The translations under genes were made by a program, and so were the position numbers. Of a stretch of 64,000 bases of DNA, positions 55,755 to 64,000 are shown piece after piece. The stretch covers positions 26,770,004-26,834,003 of the forward strand of contig NC_089279.1 of NCBI RefSeq assembly GCF_963678975.1. Direction: 5' to 3'. Source of the DNA: Dysidea avara (lineage: Eukaryota > Porifera > Demospongiae > Dictyoceratida > Dysideidae). Every line of letters starts with the position of its first letter. Position 1 is the stretch's first letter. A model generated the notes under the pieces. That model was given only the letters and a program-made list of their open reading frames with translations, made no database searches and had not been told where the DNA came from.

Positions 55755-56578
55755 GCACACACACACAAACACACATGCATACGTACACACACAAATCTGA
55801 CATAGCAGTTGTGATAGTATTTCCATTACTTTTTCCATGATCTTATCAATCACTCTGATAATCAATCCTCCCAATACAGTACACATACCTTAGTTTGCAA
55901 GTGTATGGCATCCTCATAGCAACCTTGTTTCTCTGTGTCCTTAGCAATCTCATTGATTATTACAGATGTGTCCACACCAAACTTGTCTATTTAATCCGGC
56001 CTCCTACTACCATCTGGCTCCATCCTTCCCAATAGCATCTCAAACTATACCAATGGCATTCACATATAGCCTATATCTAGTCTACCAACACATAAACCTA
56101 TACACTAAACTACCTCAAAATGACACATTGAATCTAATGTGCTGTGATAACAAAGACATATGTCTGTAGTACCAGCAGTTTCAAAAATACAGTAAAAAAT
56201 TGGCTGCTTCTGAGACAAAACACTCTTTTAGTTCATGTAATACCACATAACTGTATTTGGGGACACACTGGACCTGACCACTATAAACTATAACTTATTT
56301 GAAATCAGGATACTCTCCAGTACTAAGTCACTAACAGAGGTAGTGAACAAGTCTCTATCATTATAGCTCCAGTAATACCACTACAATAGGAATATATGCA
56401 CATTACATAAACCACAATTAAATGTATAACACAACAAAGCAGTGATATATCCATGAACAAGTAATAGTATATTGGATGGCTTCTCGAGGGTCAGTCAGAG
56501 TGAATTTGCTGACATAGGTATGCACAATACAAGCAAAGTTTAGTTGTTGTATTTTTCCAGGACCATCATTATGTGTAA
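54894..56578 (-). pseudogene. NUP93-like nucleoporin pseudogene (C-terminal exons)
   Basis: Minus-strand exon-like pieces follow the order of the NUP93/Nic96 C-terminal region. 56578-56469: HNDGPGKIQQLNFACIVHTY, LTDPREAIQY. 56380-56314: YYWSYNDRDLFTTSVSDLVL. 56044-55889: FEMLLGRMEPDGSRRPD, stop, IDKFGVDTSVIINEIAKDTE. 55576-55485: VVSAVNTAQSKRRHLW. 55431-55314: TFTLILDLMQFFDQYHAGQL. 55147 to about 55070: stop, then LNLLPLNDETVDLKLASFRN. 54967-54894: FPDVLLATISILHSQ, then stop. In-frame TAAs at 55991-55993, 55138-55140 and 54908-54910, together with weak donors, argue for a pseudogene. NUP93 is a scaffold subunit of the nuclear pore inner ring. No intact N-terminal part is in the window. Confidence 0.75.
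55717..55793. repeat. (CA)n microsatellite
   Basis: An interrupted CA run within the NUP93-like relic, between exon-like pieces. Apparent long frames across it are low-complexity. Confidence 0.95.
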
Positions 56579-56929
56579 CTGTGAGGAAAGAAAGGTAGTA
56601 ATATCCTATAAAGATAGTAATATCCTATAAAGGTAGTAATATCCTATAACGTTATAAGCACCATGCACGAAGCCCTCAAGCACAAACATCAGTTGAATTT
56701 CCTTGTTTGGGGCATATAAGAAACAGATAGCTGAAGAATCCCTACATATGAACATATTTTCAGGCTTCTAGATTTCTATTTAGTGCTATGTACATCAAAA
56801 TACAGTGCAGTTACAACACATGTTACAAATCTATAGCTTACTATAGTAGCAACTCACTAGAGTGTGGCAAGACTGACTGAGTGACACTGAGTAGCCTATA
56901 GCTCCAAGTCATGTAGTGTAATGGCAAAG

Positions 56930-57220
56930 TGGACAGTATGACAATGCAATCTTTCATTGCGGAATAGAAATTCAATAGCCTTTTAGAAACAGATCATAAA
57001 CAGCTATATATCGACACCCCATCACATTTTCTTAATCTGCAATGGGATAGCAACTACCATCCCATAGAGCATTTGGATGGCCATCACAGGGACTAGACAG
57101 GTTGCTGAAGTGCATAATTACTAACATCATTCAATACCTAACACCTCATGTTCCATCCATTATTCATTGCTTACACTTCATATCACACATACCGCTCAAT
57201 GACCTATCCTAAAAACTAAA
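56930..57220 (+). repeat. Orphan copy of lectin upstream DNA
   Basis: 56937-57004 (GACAATGCAATCTTTCATTG... GAAACAGATCATAAAC) matches 42581-42655 upstream of lectin 2. 57128-57210 (CAATACCTAACACCTCATG, TTCATTGCTTACACTTCATA, CAATGACCTATCCTAAA) matches 58565-58690 upstream of lectin 4. No lectin exon follows, so it is either the remains of another paralog or a duplicated promoter region. Confidence 0.6.
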
Positions 57221-57940
57221 ATCAAACAAGAGATATGCCTTGGTTAAACACCATGGCTACTACTATTAGCCTAGTGACAAAATTTAATGTGGCTACTATA
57301 CAAGGGTGGTCACTAATCGAGGGCAGCTCTTAAGTATGACAATTATTCGGTAAAAGGAAGAGCCAATAACTTTAGTATATTTTAGCACAAAGAAAACAGC
57401 AGATGAAAAGTATGACTTCCTGTCACACGATGCAGAAAAATAGTATTCTTTCCTTACTACCGAATAACACTGCTGAATAGTCTACTTTCTAACGCCCAAT
57501 AATAACTCATTAAATCAAGGACTGCAAATTCTAATAATAACCACAGCAAGGGTGGTATTTACGTATATTCTATCTTTAAGTGAACAGTACAGCAATTATT
57601 CAAATGCGGTGACTACACTGTATTAAAGGTGCAGTGTTTACCAAGGAGATACAGTACATACTGTTTGGGTAGTTGGAAAATGTGGTCATAGACACAGAGT
57701 CATGGAGTCTTATATTTGCGTCAACACAATTGAAGTCTTGTTATAGTTGGTCTAAATAGGGTATAGTCTCAGCCATATCAGCCAGCAAAAAGCTACCCAA
57801 TCAACACTATAGTTTAGGATATGCAATACATACCTCATGTAGTTAGTATGAGATTGTAGTTGCTACAATAGCATTTAGAGTACAAATTTTCAGCATGGTT
57901 ATTAGTATCTTGGGGTTAAACTTGTGGCCATATCAGTAAA
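57221..57940. other. Non-coding stretch
   Basis: No supported gene between the orphan upstream block and the zinc-knuckle relic. Confidence 0.3.
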
Positions 57941-58270
57941 ATGTCATATTTGTGCAACACTAAATGGCCATGCCCTTACTGTGAGGCTAAGAACCACTAT
58001 CCAGACAACTGCCCCCATTTGTCTTTTGTGACAGCTCTAGACTACCAAATCACCCAAATCACAGAACATGCAGTTACAATACGCAGTGGTTATAACAATG
58101 GACAGTGCACCAGATTAATGCATATACGTTTCAACACATCTGCCTCACATGCAAGGGTTTTATCCTTGCATCTCCTGTCTTGACAAGAAACAGGCCACCC
58201 AAAACCAGTGAGGCCATTTTCAGGCCACGACGACCATGAGTGCAACCAACCCAGAACTAACAGGGCACAG
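57941..58270 (+). pseudogene. Zinc-knuckle relic, possibly retroelement gag
   Basis: The frame from 57941 contains CPYCEAKNHYPDNC, an exact C-x2-C-x4-H-x4-C zinc knuckle. Just downstream, in shifting frames, HICLTC and SGHDDHECNQP may be remains of further Cys/His knuckles. This is the pattern in gag-like proteins of BEL/Pao and similar LTR retrotransposons. No protease, RT or LTR was found, so the class is inference. Confidence 0.45.
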
Positions 58271-58549
58271 TGAAGCTGCTTGGCCAGGTAAGATTTACCA
58301 TGATGCAAAGTCTCAGCCTATAATCACCCCTGGGTAAGAACTTGCATGCACTCTAGATATTTACTTCCATATGTAGCATGTGTAGAATGTAGCTGCCATA
58401 TTAGAATTCCAGAGTACAACTAGTAGGGCAGTTATGAGGGTTGACTGTTATTTCAGTCAAGTACATGGCCATGACAGTCCTCCCAAGTCTCTTACTTTCT
58501 TTCCATTTACCCATAATGTACATGTATAGTAATATAATGTTCACATGGT

Positions 58550-58758
58550 CCAGTATCTAGTGCACAACTAATACCCAACACCTCATGGTCATTCACTATT
58601 CATTGCTTACACTACATACCAGTCTTCAGTGCCTCAATCAACTAAACTGAATACACCTACACACATACCACACCCAATGGCCCATCCTAAACCAAAACTA
58701 TATAGTTCTATTGTATTGCAGAAATTCTTTAGTCTCTTTAGTGGTCAACATCATTAAC
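58550..58758 (+). promoter_or_regulatory. Conserved upstream block of lectin gene 4
   Basis: Shares ACCCAACACCTCATG, ATTCATTGCTTACAC and CCCAATGGCCCATCCTAAA with DNA at 57110-57220, and ACTACATACCAGT and CAATTGACTAAAC-like words with 42880-42970. It is positioned directly upstream of the signal-peptide exon in genes 2 and 4, as expected for a shared promoter region. Confidence 0.4.
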
Positions 58759-61700
58759 ATGCAGTTAACAGTAGTTCTTCTTGTTGTAGCAGTGATGCTT
58801 GAATTAAGGTAAAAAGTTGGAACAATGAAAACAATTGTAATTAATGTCATATACCTAAAGCCAAGCTACAGCACCACGTCCTAAAGACAGACTACCATCA
58901 ACTGTCAGCAAGGTACATTTATTGAATTATAGCTATACCAAGATGCATATATATATATATCAAATTAAAAGGAACAATTCTTTACAGCGTTCCACCACTC
59001 CTACTAAACAATGTGCTAGTGATAATGAAGCAGAAATTGTTTACAATCCAGCTAATCCTTTAGTCATTTGGATATGTAAGAATACAACATGGACTCCATT
59101 TGAGTAAGTTAACTATGCAAGAATGGCCTTAATAAAACTTATACAGGTTACTGTCATCTACTGGTAAAACTAAGGAACTTAGTGCTGTAAACTGTCAACA
59201 GATTAAAGAAGCATTGCCAGTATCTGCTGATACATGTGCTCCTGAAAGTGGAGTGTACTGGGTAAAGGGTATGAAGGTGTGTGACTTGTAAATATGCATA
59301 GTTATCAATATTTAAGAATTCATATAGCCTCATTAAACCCTAATATAAACACATCATGAAAGTTAGGATTTTAAGTTCAAATAGGGATCATAGAAATGAA
59401 AAGTAATGAAACATGTCACCTATATCTGCATCTACACTAGTGAATTGAAGGTAGCATTGAAGTAATAATGTGTAACATGAAGCCTTACAACTTGGTATAG
59501 ATACTTTGATACGTAGAGATAACTGGAAGCACACAAAAGATGCTACACATGAGATGCGCTATTCCCGATCAGCATATGTATGTACGACAAAGCATATGGT
59601 GATCTTGGTACAACCTACAACTGTACCAGTACTAAAAAATATGATATGCATTCATGATGAAAGACAAAAGATGTCTTATATACTAAGCCAATTCTCAGCA
59701 CAGTAAGCATACCTCAAGGAAGAGCCTACTATCAAGTTCACAGACTCACCTACCTGACTCAGCTAGAACAATCTAGTGGAAGTAGCGAGTATTTTTTCAC
59801 ACACGCAGTGCTGTACCTCACATACTATATAGCTAGTCTGTAATTAGGCTTGCAGCACTTATGAGCTTCTCTTTACAATGACGAAATCAGATAGCTGTCA
59901 AAGTACATAGCCCATAGAAACCACAATTTTGTAAACAAAGCCTGGCAGCTTAATAATATGTCTCCCCACAACTTTTTTGGCGAGTATTTTTGGCAAAAAA
60001 CATGAAGAGCATTTACCTAAACAGTAGTGCTACACAATTTACATACACCATGAAACCTTCAAATAATGCTTTGTAGACTGGTCTGGGTGGGAATAGCATA
60101 GCACACAGGGTTTTAGTGTTTTCCTTTTGAATGCATCATCAAATCCTTCATTCTACTGTTTGCGCAATGTCAAAGCATCTTAAGAAAGAAACCTTTAATA
60201 GTAACAAATTTTGTTTTCACTCAGAGAAACCTGTCATGTTATTGCAGAGGTGCAAAACCAGCTTATAACCAGTGATGCTTACTAGTTTCCGATCCCGGGG
60301 AGTATAATCTATGACACTATACTATACAGAGGTGGATCCAGCGTTCTCTGAGGTGGGACTCCCCCTAAAGTTCACATATGTGATTCAGTATGGTTCTACC
60401 CACACTGGTCGGCAATGGCTCAAAGACCAGTACCTCTAAAAACTTACCAGTACCTTCTTAAATCTGACCAATACAATTCATACATACATCATTGATGCAC
60501 ATATTATTCTGATGTATCATTCTAATACAACACATGGCATATCGGTTCATGTTAACTTTGGGACACCACTCAGGAATTCCTGGACAGAATCCTGTCTACA
60601 GACCTTCAGCACTTGTGCTGCAAAGCTTTAATAAATAAATTAACTAAAAATACAGCTGTGGCATTCCCATACATAAAAAGTGCCCTTAGACAATTTTAAC
60701 AAGCATGTGTAACCTAATTGATCTACAATGCTATTTGTACAGCATATTAGGCTATCATAGATCTAGCTCACCCCTCTCTTAACAAACTCACTAAATTGAC
60801 ACAATAAAGAGCTCTACGCCCTACCTGACCTTCTCCATATACTTATAATGTATATTGTATATTTTTAATTATTAAGGTTTTACAGCACAAGTGCTGAAGG
60901 TCTGTAGGACACCTGGTCCTACAGCCTGTTTAAAGTTGTAACTTTTTTGAAACATAATTCATAATAAGTGACCTCTATAATACCACATCAAAGGAAAGAC
61001 CTGCAAATACATATGAGACTATAATTGTACCGCAAAACACAAAAGCAATGTAGCTGTTTTGCATAGTTTTACACAGCCCTCCCTATACACACAGAACAAT
61101 TCATAAACACAGCCAATCATTTACTGTACTTAAACCACAGGTAGTGTCATACAAAAAAAATGATGAATGATATCAATTTTATTCTTGCTTGAAAGAAAAC
61201 ACTAGTCATTAACATGCTACACCTTGGGCTGTCAGTAAAACGCAAGGAACACAAAGGAGGACAAGAATAAATCCATGATGTGTGTATTGTACATACAGTA
61301 TGGTAAGGGCACCATCTGGCTGAAGCGATGCAACCTAACAGTGAAAAAATCAAGTCCATAGTCTTAGCTATTAATGAGTTACACTTGTCTGAAGGTACTA
61401 ATATGTCAGTACATATGTCAGTCAGTATAAAATAATAACTTATTGGAAGCATTTCAGATCATGCTGAGGGAAATTTTGGGCTTGGGTTATATTTACGTAA
61501 CCAATACTGCCAAGGAGCCATGATGGGTCATATTCGGGTCAGTGGGTCATGGGTCATTGATGTTGACCAACTTTACCCTGATTCATATATGAACTTTTGG
61601 CCAACACATTTTGCCTTAGCAAGCCATAAAAATGAACTGTACTTGTTTTCTTCATGTACTACCAACTACACATTTCCACAGATTTACTGTGATATGACAA

Positions 61701-62233
61701 TTGATGGTGGAGGATGGACCCTTGTTTGGAAACACACTTACATGAAATACAAAACACTGAATGAAAAGATGTTCTACTACTCTGACTACAATCAACCTTG
61801 TGTCAAAAACGCTAGCTATGAAGAATGGTGTAATGTACCAAACAAAGCTCGTTTCAACCCCACTGAACAAATGATAGTAGCATATCACAAAGGAACAATA
61901 GTTTATGCGTATAAAGGATATTTTAATTGCAACATTGATCGCCACTGGACTGGAGGTATATTACTTGATGCCAAGAAGGTGATAGATCAGTGTAAAAGGA
62001 GTAGTCTTAATGGAGTTCCACCAGCACCGTCTATACACCACCATTCAGGAATATTTGGTCTCACATTTGACAAAGCATCACCCACCAACCATTATCTTGA
62101 TTGTGATACATATCATCAAGGATCTACACTGACAACCCCAAAAGATTGTCGATGGCTCAATTGTGATCTCCCTTCTTCTATTTCCAGCAGGGTACATTAC
62201 ACTGATATGACCATAGCTATATTTGTCCGCTAA
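58759..62233 (+). CDS. Secreted fibrinogen/intelectin-like lectin 4 (five exons)
   Basis: Exons: 58759-58808, 58861-58912, 58988-59103, 59147-59276 and 61682-62233, with phases 2, 0, 2, 0. They total 900 nt, or 299 residues. Signal peptide MQLTVVLLVVAVMLEL. Exon 2 reads SQATAPRPKDRLPSTVSK. The module reads QCASDNEAEIVYNPANP and VIWICKNTTWTPF. Exon 4 has NCQQIKEALP and APESGVYWVKGMK. Exon 5 opens IYCDMTIDGGGWTLVWKHTY and ends MTIAIFVR. Differences include NCNIDRHWTG where genes 1 and 2 have NRNIDYHWTG, adding one Cys. An ATG at 61520 upstream of exon 5 is in frame but lies in intron sequence before the TTTCCACAG acceptor, so it is not used here. Intron 4 carries SINE tails. Confidence 0.88.
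60545..60651 (+). repeat. SINE tail
   Basis: CTGTCTACAGACCTTCAGCA then CTTGTGCTGCAAAGCTTTAA followed by TAAATAAA matches the 3' part of the SINE at 33405-33600. It lies in intron 4 of lectin gene 4. Confidence 0.6.
60870..60950 (-). repeat. SINE tail, inverted
   Basis: TTTACAGCACAAGTGCTGAA followed by GGTCTGTAGGACACCTGGTC matches 33428-33470, same orientation as that minus-strand SINE. The tRNA-like head is missing. Confidence 0.65.
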
Positions 62234-63587
62234 CTGCTAACCAGTGACTTTTGCTGAACAATTGACTGCTGTTTACCCCCTCAACTAGTGCTGTGTGTGA
62301 TATTTCTTCTCTGCAATCTGCATTGAACCATTCATTTAGTCAAACTGTAATCATATTGCATTAATGTTCTAGGCTAATTCAACCATATAAATAGTGGTAA
62401 AAATTTGCAAATCATTGTCAAAAAGTTAAATCCATACTGGATAATGAATTGATCTTCTACTATAACTTATCATAAATATTAGTGAAAAACTGATCAACCA
62501 ACATCTCATACAGTGAGCATGTAAATCTATCATTAACCAATTCATGCAAGTACTACTTACACACTCTATCATTTCCAAGCTCACAATGGTACAACACATT
62601 CATGCATGTATTATGTTAACACTAACTGATTCAAATTGTTTGTTGTGACAGCTACAACATTTGGAGGTAGAGGAATAAAAAGTGACCTTTCTATACGAAC
62701 ATGTTATGATACATCTTTAACCAGGTTGTACAATCACAGACCTTCAGCATTGTGCTGTATAGCTTTAATAAATAAAATACTTGAGTCTACAGTGGACTCT
62801 ATGCATACAGATTATCTGTGTACTGTAGTGTACCTCAAAATAGTGACTGTTCTATTAGAGTATTTTGTCACAAATGCTTGTAATTGAACAGAACCCTGTG
62901 CAAATAAATGTAACCAGATTTTACAGAACTGATTCAAATCACACATCAGGTAAAATCAAACTAACACCACCAGTGAGTAGCTACACTACCATACAATTGG
63001 TTTTGACCCTCAATATTACTCAAGGGTGATTTAAGAGACATCTTTTCTGGGTGGTATGGTGAGCTTGACTGATAGTTTCTGGCCTTGTGAAAGACCTGGC
63101 TTGACAAGAATCAGTGGTGTACTTGTGGATAGCCTGCTATGGTTGTCCAAACATTTTCTGTGTTCATTTTGCTGCATATTAACCACTAAGGAGCCAGCAC
63201 AGCCCTGTAATCTTGTGCCTGGACTTCAATTGTAGTCTGCATTCATTTTGAAGTCTATCTCTTCCCCGTCCCACCACCCTCTGCCTCTTTGTGAGCACTA
63301 TCACTCGTCAAACTGGTCAATCTTATTTGGTGGGAAACTTTACAACCTGCTATATATACGTAAGTACTGGAGGTGATCTGAAAGGTAATAGATTGATGCA
63401 TTGTAAATTTCATACATGTGCTCACTATCCTTGGCTAGTTATAATGCCATTTATCTTGATTGAAACTTAAATGTGCAATTTTTCAAAATCCAGTCACACG
63501 TTGGCTTTGTTTATTTAAACAATTTTTTTGTATTATGATAAAAACAACATGCAATAAAACTAATATATAGTGTACTATATTAAAACT
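62234..63587. other. Downstream flank of lectin 4
   Basis: No gene was recognised. It holds a SINE tail relic at 62738-62780 (ACAGACCTTCAGCATTGTGC) and one dispersed GTGACTGTTCTATTAGAGTA word at about 62842-62861. Confidence 0.4.
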
Positions 63588-63668
63588 ACACACACACACA
63601 CGCATGCACATATGCACACACGCACATACACACACACACACGCATGCACACCGCGCACACACACACAA
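63588..63668. repeat. (CA)n microsatellite
   Basis: An interrupted CA/CGCA run. The Cys/Val-rich minus-strand frame here is low-complexity. Confidence 0.95.
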
Positions 63669-64000
63669 TCATCGATTACTGTTAGCTACCATACAAATGT
63701 AACCCTGTGAATTTTTGTGTTTTAACAGACTTGTAAATCGTAGTGCCATGAATAAAAAAGATTGGCCATATGAATATACAGTTTAAAGGAACTTGTGAAA
63801 ATGAAGTCAGTATGACTCATGATCACTACTCACCATAATCTTCCAGTAACATCTTCCATAGTTGAAATAGTGTTAGAGTATCAGAAGACTTGGCACCCTT
63901 AAAAGTGCAGCTAACTCAACTGTGCATGTGCAAGTAAAAGATGTGAACACTTATGGGCCTAACAAGTGTACATAGGTAACGTACAAGTACTCTAGTTGAA
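63669..64000. other. Non-coding stretch
   Basis: Nothing recognised to the window end. Confidence 0.3.

Noticed and set aside
55603-55886. His/Thr-rich and Val/Cys-rich ORFs
   Set aside because: These are translations of the (CA)n microsatellite.
61520-61681. ATG at 61520 as start of a single-exon lectin
   Set aside because: The preceding part is intron-like and lacks a signal peptide. The TTTCCACAG acceptor and four upstream exons with matching phases explain the gene better.

Overview
The window is eukaryotic and AT-rich. It has spliced genes with GT-AG introns, long introns, tRNA-derived SINEs, many LINE reverse-transcriptase fragments and many short inverted-repeat DNA transposons. There are no bacterial operons, rRNA genes or CRISPR arrays. 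The gene content is animal: secreted fibrinogen/intelectin-like lectins, a NUP93-like nucleoporin, a cysteine-rich multi-pass membrane protein, and CR1/L2/Jockey-type LINEs. An early-branching invertebrate such as a demosponge fits best, but this is inference from family resemblance and no search was run.

Region 1 (1-7.1 kb) is mostly non-coding. It holds a minus-strand MULE-type transposase split by one in-frame stop, a small foldback element, and two convincing minus-strand exons of an unrecognised gene at 6783-7101. Region 2 (7.3-14.4 kb) is one minus-strand LINE hit by at least three later insertions: two hAT-type elements with exact 8-bp target duplications and a ~3.9-kb block carrying a ~2.4-kb minisatellite and a ~390-bp foldback. 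Region 3 (14.4-18.2 kb) holds tandem repeats and a minus-strand cluster of possible exons. Region 4 (18.2-26.5 kb) is a second, inverted copy of the minisatellite-bearing family. Two long-inverted-repeat elements sit inside it (18913-21514 and 21560-26076); they share termini and have 7-bp target duplications, and both contain LINE pieces.

Region 5 (27-36 kb) contains SINEs, a membrane-protein gene broken by a pogo/Tigger-like and an hAT element, and further hAT-type elements. Region 6 (36-62 kb) is the most notable host region: a same-strand tandem cluster of five-exon lectin-like genes (36951-41201, 43048-46205, 58759-62233). It also holds one broken copy (48546-49344), two smaller relics and duplicated upstream DNA. 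The three complete models have identical intron phases, encode a signal peptide, a short two-cysteine module and a fibrinogen-related domain, and predict proteins of about 295-299 residues. Between the broken copy and the last gene lie transposon remains and a minus-strand NUP93-like pseudogene.

The lectin paralogs probably arose by unequal duplication and are decaying at some positions, partly through hAT insertions. A short word resembling CTCTAATAGAGCAGTCAC recurs more than a dozen times on both strands, within and between different repeat families.
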